Assembly (NCBI GenBank): GCA_029935295.1
Contig: JAOZKP010000034.1
Location: forward strand, 1 to 15,833
Direction: 5' to 3'
DNA length: 15,833 bases
Source of the DNA: a bacterium
Lineage (GTDB): Bacteria > Desulfobacterota > Anaeroferrophillalia > Anaeroferrophillales > Tharpellaceae
In this document: positions 1-7,194 of the stretch, one piece after another
How positions within the stretch are numbered: the first letter of the stretch is position 1
How the letters are laid out: every line of letters begins with the position of its first letter
The notes under the pieces: generated by a model
What the model was told of the DNA's origin: nothing
The model's input: the letters and a program-made list of their open reading frames with translations, nothing else
Databases searched by the model: none
Program-made: the position numbers and the translations under genes

Positions 1-100
1 TTTCAATGTGGTGCTGAATATTGATAATTGATTGCACCGCAGTTGGTACGGTGGTGCCAAAACTTGCTAGAACAATTGCGATTTTTCCGTTTCTGGTCAT
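1..100 (-). CDS. cbiK: Sirohydrochlorin cobaltochelatase CbiK, N-terminal part only
   Basis: Only the first 33 codons lie in the window; the gene runs off the left edge. Reading the minus strand from ATG at 100-98 gives MTRNGKIAIVLASFGTTVPT and then an amphipathic helix-like stretch. The hydrophobic strand followed by SFGTT is the usual opening of the CbiK family (anaerobic cobalt chelatase), which inserts Co2+ into sirohydrochlorin early in anaerobic B12 synthesis. There is no signal peptide, unlike the periplasmic CbiK form known from Desulfovibrio, so a cytoplasmic enzyme is inferred. An AAGG Shine-Dalgarno element lies 8 bases before the ATG, and a sigma-70-like promoter lies further upstream at 161-188. 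The gene is divergent from cbiA. The metal-ligand histidines are outside the window, so identity rests on the N-terminus and the cobalamin context; another CbiX or HemH-like chelatase is possible. Confidence 0.7.
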   Translation of the reverse strand, partial: MTRNGKIAIVLASFGTTVPTAVQSIINIQHHIE

Positions 101-160
101 TTTTTTTACCTTGTTAAAATAATTAAAGCAGACATCATCTTTGCTTTACAAGTGGGGCGC

Positions 161-188
161 AATATATTACGGTGGAGGGATTTGTCAA
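161..188 (-). promoter_or_regulatory. Probable sigma-70 promoter for cbiK
   Basis: On the minus strand TTGACA (188-183, perfect -35) is separated by 16 bases from TATATT (166-161, 5 of 6 matches to the -10). Transcription would start near 150-155, giving a leader of about 50 bases before the ATG at 100. The -10 lies inside the palindrome AATATATT (161-168), so a divergent start for cbiA could use the same bases. No riboswitch or operator is visible in this short leader. Confidence 0.5.
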
Positions 189-231
189 GGGCAAAATATT
201 TTAATCTTTGATTGATTATGAGAGATAGAAA

Positions 232-1647
232 TTGACCAAATCGCACGAAATAATCTCTTTTTGTGTTGCTGGAACCCACTCCGGGGCGGGGAAGACGACG
301 CTAACCTTGGGGTTGTTGGCAGCCTTTAAAAAACGGGGCTACAAGGTTCAGCCTTTCAAATGCGGGCCGGATTATCTTGATCCCGGTCACCATCAGGCAG
401 CTTGTGGTACGCTCTCTCGAAATCTTGATACCTGGATGATGGGTAAAGTGGCAGTCCTCAAATCTTTTTCACGGGCACTTGTCGACCAGGAAGTTGCCGT
501 GGTTGAAGGAGTGATGGGACTTTTTGACGGGGCCTCGGCAACCACTCTTTCCGGGAGTACGGCTGAGGTTGCTTTGCTGCTTAAACTACCGGTGATTTTG
601 GTTGTTGATGCCCGATCGATAGCCCGCTCAATTGCTGCTCTGGTCAAAGGTTTTGTCGATTTTGAGCCGGAACTTAATATCGTCGGGATTGTCGCCAACA
701 ATATTGGTTCCGAGCGTCATCGTGAGATATTAGAGCAAGCCCTGGCTGCAGCTCAATTGCCGCCGCTGGTCGGGGCTTTGCCGCGTGGTGTGGTGCCCTC
801 TTTGAAAGAGCGTCATTTAGGTTTGGTGACTGCCGATCAAGAGCGTGATTCAGCAATCTATCAGCGCCTTGGTGAAATGGTTGAGGATTATCTTGATCTC
901 GATCTGTTGATCCGCAAATGTTGTTTTCCGTTTCCGAAAATATCGGTTAAGAGTGATGGGGAAAAGTTTCTTTCACAACCAGTATCAGCCAGAACCGTGA
1001 GAGCCGACAACGTGAGGGTTGGGATAGCTAAAGACCGAGCTTTTCATTTCTATTATGCCGACAACCTTGACTTTTTGCGCCAGGCCGGGATTGAGTTGGT
1101 TGAGTTTTCACCTCTTGCAGAAACGGGTCTGCCGGAAAACCTTCAGGGTCTCTATTTGGGTGGCGGTTATCCGGAACTTTATGCCGAAGAGTTGAGCGCT
1201 AATTTGCAGATGCGCCAAGCGATTGCCAATTTTGCCGAAAAAGGCGGGGCGATTTATGCCGAATGCGGCGGCCTTATGTATTTAAGTCAAAAGCTAATTG
1301 ATCAAGAGGAAAATGAGTGGGCTATGGCCGGAGTTCTGCCACTTTCAACCCGTATGGAAAAACGGCGACATCGTTTGGGTTATGTTGAGGTTGAGAGCGC
1401 TTGCGATGGTCTCTTCGGCAAAATCGGAACGGCCTGGCGCGGGCATGAATTTCACTGGTCTTCACCTGATATTGAACCATCATTTTCTAAAGCTCCACTG
1501 CGTTATCGTCGCCCAAGTGAGACCGTGTGGCTGGCTGCCGGTTACAGCCAAGGCCGGGTTCTGGGAACCTACATTCACGCCCATTTCGCCTGCAACAAGG
1601 AGCTGGCCGCTAACTGGGCCGCTTTTTTACGAGTGGAAGTAAAATAG
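232..1647 (+). CDS. cbiA: Cobyrinate a,c-diamide synthase CbiA
   Basis: This enzyme uses ATP and glutamine to amidate the a and c side chains of (cobalt) cobyrinate in the cytoplasm. The 471 residues match the usual length of about 460. The N-terminal half is the dethiobiotin-synthetase-like ATPase with P-loop GTHSGAGKTT near residues 14-23 and a GVMGLFDG motif near residue 100. The C-terminal half is a class I glutamine amidotransferase with LYLGGGYPEL, the nucleophile Cys345 in AECGGLMYL, and His449 in GTYIHAHF. The start is TTG: an in-frame TAG at 226-228 excludes anything earlier, the domain begins by residue 9, and a weak GAGAG lies 7 bases upstream. The gene is divergent from cbiK and ends 64 bases before the riboswitch with no terminator of its own, so it may be read into the uptake operon. 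CfbB (the nickel-sirohydrochlorin enzyme) is a related family, but the surroundings all point to cobalamin. Confidence 0.95.
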   Translation: MTKSHEIISFCVAGTHSGAGKTTLTLGLLAAFKKRGYKVQPFKCGPDYLDPGHHQAACGTLSRNLDTWMMGKVAVLKSFSRALVDQEVAVVEGVMGLFDGASATTLSGSTAEVALLLKLPVILVVDARSIARSIAALVKGFVDFEPELNIVGIVANNIGSERHREILEQALAAAQLPPLVGALPRGVVPSLKERHLGLVTADQERDSAIYQRLGEMVEDYLDLDLLIRKCCFPFPKISVKSDGEKFLSQPVSARTVRADNVRVGIAKDRAFHFYYADNLDFLRQAGIELVEFSPLAETGLPENLQGLYLGGGYPELYAEELSANLQMRQAIANFAEKGGAIYAECGGLMYLSQKLIDQEENEWAMAGVLPLSTRMEKRRHRLGYVEVESACDGLFGKIGTAWRGHEFHWSSPDIEPSFSKAPLRYRRPSETVWLAAGYSQGRVLGTYIHAHFACNKELAANWAAFLRVEVK

Positions 1648-1649
1648 CA

Positions 1650-1678
1650 TTGACATCCAGAGTCTGTTATACTAGATA
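1650..1678 (+). promoter_or_regulatory. Candidate promoter for the riboswitch leader
   Basis: A perfect TTGACA (1650-1655) lies just after the cbiA stop. Seventeen bases later the hexamer is TAGATA (1673-1678), only a weak -10. The better -10-like TATACT at 1668-1673 is just 12 bases from the -35. The position, about 35 bases before the aptamer, is right for a promoter, but the poor -10 keeps confidence low. Read-through from cbiA is the alternative. Confidence 0.3.
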
Positions 1679-1711
1679 ACCTTCGCTTTTATAAGTTTTA
1701 GAATACTATAG

Positions 1712-1893
1712 TTGTTCAGGTGCTCGCCAGGGTGTTTCCCCGGTAAGAGCTTAATCGGGAACCTCGTGAAATTCGGGGACGGGCCCGCCGCTGTAACCGG
1801 GGACAAAAGCCATCATTCACCACTGGGATTTTTAAGTTCCGGGAAGGGATGGTTAGTCGAATGATCCGGAAGTCAGAAGACCTGCCTGAGCAA
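1712..1893 (+). promoter_or_regulatory. Cobalamin (B12) riboswitch aptamer
   Basis: The conserved parts occur in the expected order. P1 is TTGTTCAGG (1712-1720) pairing with CCTGAGCAA (1885-1893), with one G-U pair. The P5 hairpin is CCTCG (1762-1766) with CGGGG (1774-1778). The core GGGCCCGCCGCTGTAA lies at 1781-1796, followed by AAAAGCC and CCACTGG (1819-1825). A 7-bp perfect stem joins ATCATTC (1812-1818) and GAATGAT (1859-1865). CGGGAAGGG lies at 1840-1848, and the B12 box AGTCAGAAGACCTGCC at 1871-1886. Known class I cobalamin riboswitches bind adenosylcobalamin and repress btuB or cob genes. This one sits directly before a terminator and btuB, so it most likely terminates transcription when corrinoid is abundant. 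The cbiA stop (1647) and the btuB start (2044) bound a 396-base leader that holds no gene. Confidence 0.93.
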
Positions 1894-1894
1894 A

Positions 1895-1928
1895 TAACGT
1901 CATAACTCGTGGACGGAGTTGTGCGTTA
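1895..1928 (+). promoter_or_regulatory. Hairpin after the aptamer, probable P13
   Basis: CATAACTC (1901-1908) pairs with GAGTTGTG (1916-1923) around the 7-base loop GTGGACG. After a bulged T1900 the stem continues with TAACG (1895-1899) against CGTTA (1924-1928), 13 pairs in all. In class I cobalamin riboswitches a hairpin here (P13) makes a kissing contact with L5 that couples ligand binding to the expression platform. I could not find convincing complementarity between this loop and L5, so the role rests on position. Confidence 0.5.
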
Positions 1929-1952
1929 ATAAACCTGTCGGATAGAAAAGGG

Positions 1953-1995
1953 AATCCCCGGGTCGAAACATTGGTTTCGATGCGGGGATTTTTTT
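1953..1995 (+). terminator. Rho-independent terminator, riboswitch expression platform
   Basis: The outer stem is AATCCCCG (1953-1960) with CGGGGATT (1983-1990), 8 perfect pairs. A 2x2 internal loop is followed by an inner stem TCGAAAC (1963-1969) with GTTTCGA (1974-1980), closed by a 4-base loop. Seven T residues follow (1989-1995). It lies between the aptamer and btuB, as expected of the OFF-state terminator. Its 5' arm TCCCCGG (1955-1961) is also complementary to CCGGGGA in the aptamer (1797-1803), a possible antiterminator pairing. Confidence 0.9.
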
Positions 1996-2033
1996 GTTTG
2001 GGGGAGTTTATTTTAATTTAACATTTACAAAAT

Positions 2034-2042
2034 GGAGAAAGG
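2034..2042 (+). promoter_or_regulatory. Ribosome binding site that fixes the btuB start
   Basis: GGAG at 2034-2037, followed by AAAGG, lies 6 bases before ATG 2044. The earlier in-frame ATG at 2032 has only A/T-rich sequence before it and overlaps this site, so it is unlikely to be used. Confidence 0.7.
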
Positions 2043-2043
2043 C

Positions 2044-4167
2044 ATGAGTGGCAATTGGTTAAGAATGAGTTGTGTGAAAGTTTGGAGCGTGTTGATGGTT
2101 GTATGTTTGGCGACTTTATTTTTTACCGCAAGCCCTCTAAATGCGGCGACAACTATCGATGAACTGGTGGTAACCGCGACTCGTATGAAGGAGAAAGGTT
2201 TTGACGTTCCGACTCCGATTGAGGCCGTTTCATCTGAAACCCTGACTATCAACAGCCCGGCCACAGCGGCCCAATCTCTGGCTGAACTGCCCGGAGTCTC
2301 ACTTTCTAGTGCCGGTTTCTGGAATACGATACCAGTGATTCGCGGTCTCGGCGGTAGCCGGGTTCTGGTTTTGATTGATGGCGACCGTGAAAACAATCTC
2401 TGGGCCGGGCGCTCACCGTTAACGCCCTTTATTGATGTCGGAAATGTGGAACGAATTGAAATTATCAAGGGGCCGGCCTCGGTTCTTTACGGTACTGACG
2501 CTATGGGTGGGGTTATCAATGTCATAACCAAGAGTCCCGATTTTGCCAAAGCCGAGAAGTGGACGTTCTTAAACAATTTCGAATGCCGTTACTCATCGGT
2601 GGATGAGGGGTGGTTCGGCCGTTACGCCTTAAGCGGTGGTGGTTACGGTTTTGATTTTGAACTGGCACTTGGAACCCGGGATGCGGATGACTATCAGGAT
2701 GGGGCTGGAGATGATGTCGAGAACAGTCAGTTTGAAGGCCAGTCTTTAGATTTAAAGAGTCGTTATTTCATTAATGATGATCATGATTTGAGTATGACCA
2801 TAAGAATAAGTAATATTGATGATATGGGGGTAACGAAAAAAGAGGGGGCCAGATATTCTCATTTTGATAAATTTGATACTGACACTTATAAATTGGCTTA
2901 CCATGGTCGTAATCTGGGATGGCTCAAGGATCTCCAGATAAGAAGCTGGTACGTTGATCAGGAGCGCAGTTATGAAGCTGATATCCCGAGCCTGACAAAG
3001 CCGATCTACAAATTAAAGGGTAACGAGTTTGAGACCTCGGCCTTGGGCTCTTCACTTCAAGGACAGATCGATTTTGGTCTAAATAATCGCCTGATTTTCG
3101 GTTGTGAGTTCGTCGCCGAAGATGCCGATGGTGACGAATACATTACAGTCAAGAAAAACAAAAAAAATACCAAGGTCAAAGAGCTTACCTTTAAACCGAT
3201 ACCGGACTGTGATCGAGATCATTTCGGTATCTACGCTCAAGATGAAATTATTTTTGGTGAGAGTTTGACCATGCTCGCCGGTCTCCGTTATGACTACTTT
3301 GTCGCCGATGCTGATGATGCGCCGTTTACGACCGATATTTACGACAAAAACGGCGAAAATATTATAAAATCAAAAACTTCAATCAACCATTTCAGCCGGA
3401 AAAGTGATGATGCATTTACATTTAACCTTGGCCTCCTCTATGTTTTGACCGAAAATATCCATTTGACCAGTAATCTCTCTTCCGGTTTCCGGGCTCCCGA
3501 TATGTTTGAGCGCTATTCAACCAGAAGCAGCACTTATATGATCATCGGCAACCCCGATCTTGATCCCGAATATTCCTATAATGCCGATCTTGGATTTAAA
3601 CTTAATTATCGACGTCTTCGGGGATCGTGCAGTGGATTCTACACTTGGGTTGAAGATTATATTGAGCTTGCCAATACGGGGCGTGATTTTGACGGAATGG
3701 AGGCACGTGAGTATGTCAATGTTGATGATGCCGAACTCTACGGTGCCGACGGTTCGCTGGAGTTTGACCTGCTTAAAGAGTTAACTCTATTTGGTAACAT
3801 GGCCTATGTTGTCGGCCGAGATCGTAAGAGTCATGATCGCTTAAATACAATTCCGCCACTTAATGGGATATTAGGGACACGCTGGCACGCTCAACTGGAT
3901 AACGGCCTGCACTACTGGTTTGAGTTCAGCGGCAATTTTTATGATCGTCAGGATCACCCCGCCAAAGGTGAAAAAGAGACTGCCGGTTACTCTTTTTTCA
4001 ATCTGCGCAGTGGCATAAAATTTGACTATGCTGCTTTCAAAGATATTACTTTAACCTTGAATATCGAGAACCTTTTCGATAAAGAGTACCGTAATCACAT
4101 AAACACTGCAGATTTTTATAACGAACCTGGGTTAAATGTGATTACCGCACTGAAATTTTCTTTTTGA
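2044..4167 (+). CDS. btuB: TonB-dependent outer-membrane cobalamin receptor BtuB
   Basis: This is the outer-membrane corrinoid transporter, energised by TonB. From ATG 2044 (well-placed GGAG) the protein has 707 residues. The signal peptide has hydrophobic core SVLMVVCLATLFF and probable cleavage after PLNA (residue 34). A TonB box, DELVVTATR, follows at 39-47, very close to the known BtuB box. The plug domain (about 50-165) includes VIRGLGGSRVLVLIDG, VERIEIIKGPASVLYGTDAM and GGVINVITK. The rest is a beta-barrel rich in alternating aromatic residues, with the late motif LNIENLFDKEYRNH and a terminal Phe, as expected for barrel assembly. It is longer than E. coli BtuB (614), with loop insertions, one of them Lys-rich (codons near 3148-3186). 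It is the first gene after the riboswitch and overlaps the btuF region. A cobinamide or other corrinoid substrate cannot be excluded. Confidence 0.92.
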   Translation: MSGNWLRMSCVKVWSVLMVVCLATLFFTASPLNAATTIDELVVTATRMKEKGFDVPTPIEAVSSETLTINSPATAAQSLAELPGVSLSSAGFWNTIPVIRGLGGSRVLVLIDGDRENNLWAGRSPLTPFIDVGNVERIEIIKGPASVLYGTDAMGGVINVITKSPDFAKAEKWTFLNNFECRYSSVDEGWFGRYALSGGGYGFDFELALGTRDADDYQDGAGDDVENSQFEGQSLDLKSRYFINDDHDLSMTIRISNIDDMGVTKKEGARYSHFDKFDTDTYKLAYHGRNLGWLKDLQIRSWYVDQERSYEADIPSLTKPIYKLKGNEFETSALGSSLQGQIDFGLNNRLIFGCEFVAEDADGDEYITVKKNKKNTKVKELTFKPIPDCDRDHFGIYAQDEIIFGESLTMLAGLRYDYFVADADDAPFTTDIYDKNGENIIKSKTSINHFSRKSDDAFTFNLGLLYVLTENIHLTSNLSSGFRAPDMFERYSTRSSTYMIIGNPDLDPEYSYNADLGFKLNYRRLRGSCSGFYTWVEDYIELANTGRDFDGMEAREYVNVDDAELYGADGSLEFDLLKELTLFGNMAYVVGRDRKSHDRLNTIPPLNGILGTRWHAQLDNGLHYWFEFSGNFYDRQDHPAKGEKETAGYSFFNLRSGIKFDYAAFKDITLTLNIENLFDKEYRNHINTADFYNEPGLNVITALKFSF

Positions 4168-4178
4168 GAACCTTAAAA

Positions 4179-5249
4179 ATGAAAAAGATTTTATCAATTG
4201 TTTGTTTGTTCATCCTTTTTTCAACCTCACCCCTGGCCGCCCGGACAATTACTGATCTTGGCGGCCGAACCCTGGAGGTGCCAGATAAAATCGAGCGCAT
4301 TGTTGCCTTGCGCGGGGCTTTGAGCCTGGTCTGTTATTTAAATCTGGCCGATCGGGTAGTTGGGGTTGAACATCATGAGACCACTCAAACCAGTTGGGTC
4401 GGAGCGCGCGGGCGTTCTTATCGTATGGCTAACCCCAACCTTGGTGATTTGCCGATTATCGGTTCCCGCAACAAGCCGCAACCGGAGAAAATTATTGGCG
4501 TAAAGCCTGATATGATTTTTCTGGGTAGCGGCGGCGAGCGCCTTGCCGAGCAACTTGAACGTCAAACCGCAATTCCGGTAGTCGTGGTTGAAAGTGGTGA
4601 TTTAGGCGGAAGTAAGCAACGTTTTTATCGCTCTCTACAATTGATTGGCAAACTTTGCGGGCTTGAGAAACGAAGCCAGGCAGTTTGTGACAAGATTGAG
4701 ACGCAAATCGCTGAATTGGCCCGCCGGACACAGGATTTATCTCCGGCAGAGCGGAAGCGAGTCTATATCGGCGGACTTCAATTCAAGGTCGCTCACGGGA
4801 TCCTGGGCACCAGTTGTAATTATCCCCCCTTTGAGATGGTCAATGCCGACAATGTTGTTGACAAATTGACGATTAATCGTAAACTCATTCGGGGCCGTTT
4901 TACGATCAAGAAGGAGACCTTTGTCACTCTTGATCCTGACGTACTTTTTGTCTGTGAAAGTGGTTTAAGTATGGTTAGCAAAGAACTTGACGAGCCACTT
5001 TATCAAAATCTTAAAGTCCGTCGCAACGATCAGATCTATCTGCTGATGCCGCACTATTACGGTGCTGATCCGGCTACAGTTTTAAGTGAAGCCTGGTATG
5101 TCGGTAAAGTTCTCTATCCGGAACGTTTTCAGGATGTTGAAATCGCCAAAATGGCTGATCAGCTCTACACTTTTTTTGTCGGCCGCCCACTTTATCGGAA
5201 GATGGCTGAAATATTCGGCGGTTTCACCAAACTTTCGGAACTTAAATGA
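4179..5249 (+). CDS. btuF: Periplasmic corrinoid-binding protein BtuF-like
   Basis: This is the substrate-binding subunit of a metal-chelate ABC importer, inferred to carry corrinoids from BtuB to BtuCD. ATG 4179 gives MKKILSIVCLFILFSTSPLA, a good Sec signal peptide with cleavage near residue 20-21. A TTG at 4164, overlapping the btuB stop, would add five residues and is less likely. The mature protein opens with RTITDLGGRTLEVPDKIERI, typical of the periplasmic binding family of siderophore, heme and B12 carriers. KPDMIFLGSG and a late LDPDVLFVCESG are the expected strand-turn motifs. At 356 residues it is about 90 longer than E. coli BtuF (266). The Cys near residue 9 lies inside the hydrophobic core and is not a lipobox, so a soluble periplasmic protein is inferred. 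It is encoded 11 bases after btuB and overlaps btuC by 4 bases (ATGA). Sequence alone does not separate it from iron-siderophore binders; the riboswitch context does. Confidence 0.82.
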   Translation: MKKILSIVCLFILFSTSPLAARTITDLGGRTLEVPDKIERIVALRGALSLVCYLNLADRVVGVEHHETTQTSWVGARGRSYRMANPNLGDLPIIGSRNKPQPEKIIGVKPDMIFLGSGGERLAEQLERQTAIPVVVVESGDLGGSKQRFYRSLQLIGKLCGLEKRSQAVCDKIETQIAELARRTQDLSPAERKRVYIGGLQFKVAHGILGTSCNYPPFEMVNADNVVDKLTINRKLIRGRFTIKKETFVTLDPDVLFVCESGLSMVSKELDEPLYQNLKVRRNDQIYLLMPHYYGADPATVLSEAWYVGKVLYPERFQDVEIAKMADQLYTFFVGRPLYRKMAEIFGGFTKLSELK

Positions 5250-6304
5250 CCTCAATAAGTCAGCACTATCGAAACCATCGGCGGCAGCGACTTCTCTGGC
5301 TGGGATTGTTTACATTACTGCTGATACCGGCGGCTTATTTTATTTTGCTGAGCGGTGCGGCCGAGATCTCCGGGCAACAACTCTGGGATAGTTTATTAAT
5401 CGGAGCAGAGGGCTCTGCCCACCTGGTAATCTGGCAGATTCGTTTGCCGCGTCTGGTCGGAGCTTTATTGGGCGGGGCCAGCTTGGCTCTGGCCGGTACG
5501 GTTTTACAGGCAGTTTTGAAAAATCCTTTAGCTGCACCCACCACTTTAGGCATTGCTCAAGGTGCCGCCTTTGGTGCAGCTTTGGGGATTACCTGTTCCG
5601 GCATGCGGAATTCATTGCCGGATTTGCAGGGTGGTTTCAGCGGTCTTGATGAATCGGCCCTGATCAGCTTTTTCGCTTTCTCTTTCTCTTTGTTGACCAC
5701 GTTTATTATTATCCTTCTGACCCGTCTACGACGGGCCGGAAAAGAGTCGATAATCTTGGCCGGGGTTGCTTTAAGCTCTCTTTTTATAGCCGGGACTACC
5801 TTTCTTCAATATTTTGCTGATGAGACCCAGCTTGCCATGATCGTGCATTGGACTTTTGGTGACCTGGCTCGAGCTTCGTGGCCCGAACTCTATTTGATGG
5901 GCGTTGTTACAATCTGTTCAATGTTCTATTTTTTTGCCAACCGGCTCAATTATAATGCCCTTTTGGCCGGTGATGAAGTGGCTCAGAGCTTAGGTGTTAA
6001 TGTTGTCCGTTTGCGTCTGCTCTCAATGTCGGTAGCGACTTTAGCCACCGCCGTAACCGTCACTTTCTTTGGTATTTTAGGTTTTGTCGGTCTCATCGCC
6101 CCGCATATGGCCCGCCGACTGGTCGGTTCCGATAATCGCTATCTTCTGCCCTTGTCGGCAGTTCTGGGAGCTCTGATTCTTCTGTTTGCTGATATTTTAG
6201 GTCAATCTCTGCTTGACCCGGTGGCCCTGCCTGCCGGAGTGATTACCTCTTTTCTCGGGACGCCGGTCTTTCTGCTGCTTCTTTTCGGCCGCAGGAGCTC
6301 TTAA
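5246..6304 (+). CDS. btuC: Corrinoid ABC transporter permease BtuC
   Basis: This is the inner-membrane permease of the BtuCD-F type, of the FecCD family. Its 352 residues are about the usual length. The first membrane helix (about 18-36) follows a basic, Arg-rich N-terminus, and the profile suggests about ten helices. Family signatures are IRLPRLVGALLGGASLALAG, VLQAVLKNPLAAPTTLGIAQ and the late GLIAPHMARRLVGSDNRYL, which includes the region contacting the ATPase. ATG 5246 overlaps the btuF stop in an ATGA arrangement, indicating translational coupling. It is followed one base later by btuD. Substrate identity comes from the neighbouring BtuB, BtuF and riboswitch. Confidence 0.9.
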   Translation: MTSISQHYRNHRRQRLLWLGLFTLLLIPAAYFILLSGAAEISGQQLWDSLLIGAEGSAHLVIWQIRLPRLVGALLGGASLALAGTVLQAVLKNPLAAPTTLGIAQGAAFGAALGITCSGMRNSLPDLQGGFSGLDESALISFFAFSFSLLTTFIIILLTRLRRAGKESIILAGVALSSLFIAGTTFLQYFADETQLAMIVHWTFGDLARASWPELYLMGVVTICSMFYFFANRLNYNALLAGDEVAQSLGVNVVRLRLLSMSVATLATAVTVTFFGILGFVGLIAPHMARRLVGSDNRYLLPLSAVLGALILLFADILGQSLLDPVALPAGVITSFLGTPVFLLLLFGRRSS

Positions 6305-6305
6305 A

Positions 6306-7058
6306 GTGGGAGTTAAGTTTAAAGATTTATCCTTTGATTATGCCGGCCGCTCGGTACTGGAGAAGATCTCATGCTCGTTGACGGCAGGCCATGTTCATGC
6401 CGTTCTCGGAGTTAATGGGGCCGGAAAATCGACGCTGATAAAATTATTGGCCGGCTTCCTGAAACCGGCCGGCGGCTCGATTTTTTTAGACGATGATAAC
6501 CTGAACAAACTCTCTTTAAACCAGATTGCCAAACGCATCGCCTATGTTCCTCAACAGCAGCAACTCAGTGATCTGACCGTCAGTGACTATCTTTTCCTGG
6601 GGCGTAAACCCTATCTGCGTTGGCAGGCTGACAGCTCCGATGAAGCGATCGTTTTTACCATTTTAGAAAAACTTCACTTAAATCATCTGGCTCTACGCCC
6701 ATTGCATAAATTGAGCGGCGGCGAACTCCAAAAAACAGCACTTGCCCGAGCCCTGGTTCAAGAACCTGAAATCCTGCTGCTTGATGAACCGACCAGCAGT
6801 CTCGATCTTAAAAATCAACACGAAGTGATGGAGATAATTGTTCGGGAGACCACCACCCGCAATCTGACAACCATCATCACGCTGCACGATGTCAATCTCG
6901 CTTTACGCTTTGCTGAAAGCTTCCTGCTCATGAAAGAGAGAAAAATATTAGCCTTCGGTGGCCTCGAAATAATGACCCAAAAGAATATTTCCGAACTCTA
7001 CGATATCAATGTTCAACTTCATAAACTCGAAAAAAGCGTTTTAGTTACACCGGAGTAG
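6306..7058 (+). CDS. btuD: Corrinoid ABC transporter ATPase BtuD
   Basis: This is the cytoplasmic ATPase that drives corrinoid import through BtuC. The 250 residues contain Walker A GVNGAGKST (35-43), the Q-loop AYVPQQQ, the ABC signature LSGGE (136-140), Walker B ILLLDEP (156-162) followed by a D-loop SSLD, and the H-loop His194 in TLHDVNL. The start is GTG, supported by AGGAG at 6293-6297 with an 8-base spacer inside the end of btuC. It is the last gene of the transport block; a 136-base gap follows before cbiL. Close FecE, HmuV and BtuD homologues are hard to separate by sequence, so the B12 role rests on the operon. Confidence 0.9.
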   Translation: MGVKFKDLSFDYAGRSVLEKISCSLTAGHVHAVLGVNGAGKSTLIKLLAGFLKPAGGSIFLDDDNLNKLSLNQIAKRIAYVPQQQQLSDLTVSDYLFLGRKPYLRWQADSSDEAIVFTILEKLHLNHLALRPLHKLSGGELQKTALARALVQEPEILLLDEPTSSLDLKNQHEVMEIIVRETTTRNLTTIITLHDVNLALRFAESFLLMKERKILAFGGLEIMTQKNISELYDINVQLHKLEKSVLVTPE

Positions 7059-7194
7059 GAGGTGGAGGGAGAAAACTTGGGAAGGTATCATTATTAAAAT
7101 CATTTCCGGTGGACAGAGAAAATAAATTGCCGGAGGTATAAATATTTCGTTATTTTTATTGAGATAATTTTTTTAAGGGAAGAGATATTGACTT
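7059..7194 (+). other. Non-coding gap between transport and biosynthesis genes
   Basis: No open frame of useful length, no stable hairpin with a T-run and no second riboswitch was found. It does hold AGGAGG (7057-7062), GGAGGGAG (7064-7071) and CGGAGG (7131-7136), none placed before a real gene. There is also a poor promoter-like pair, TTGCCG (7128-7133) and TATTTT (7151-7156), 17 bases apart. Transcription most likely continues from btuD into cbiL. Confidence 0.5.

Noticed and set aside
393..701. Antisense open frame of 102 codons inside cbiA
   Set aside because: Low-complexity Ser/Thr/Ala composition, no ribosome site, and it lies opposite a well-supported gene; a codon-bias shadow.
2025..2468. 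Antisense open frame of 147 codons opposite the btuB start
   Set aside because: The btuB signal peptide, TonB box and plug motifs are all encoded on the other strand here; this frame reads as Ser/Arg/Thr-rich shadow sequence.
3151..3167. Programmed frameshift at the A-run in btuB
   Set aside because: The reading frame continues normally on both sides with barrel-like sequence, and the alternative frames close quickly, so nothing suggests a shift.
4179..4240. BtuF as a lipoprotein
   Set aside because: The only early Cys (residue 9, in LSIVC) lies within the signal-peptide core and lacks a proper lipobox; cleavage after PLA near residue 20 is more likely.
7059..7194. Second cobalamin riboswitch before cbiL
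   Set aside because: No B12 box or CCGCxACTG core is present, and the gap is shorter than the aptamer at 1712-1893.
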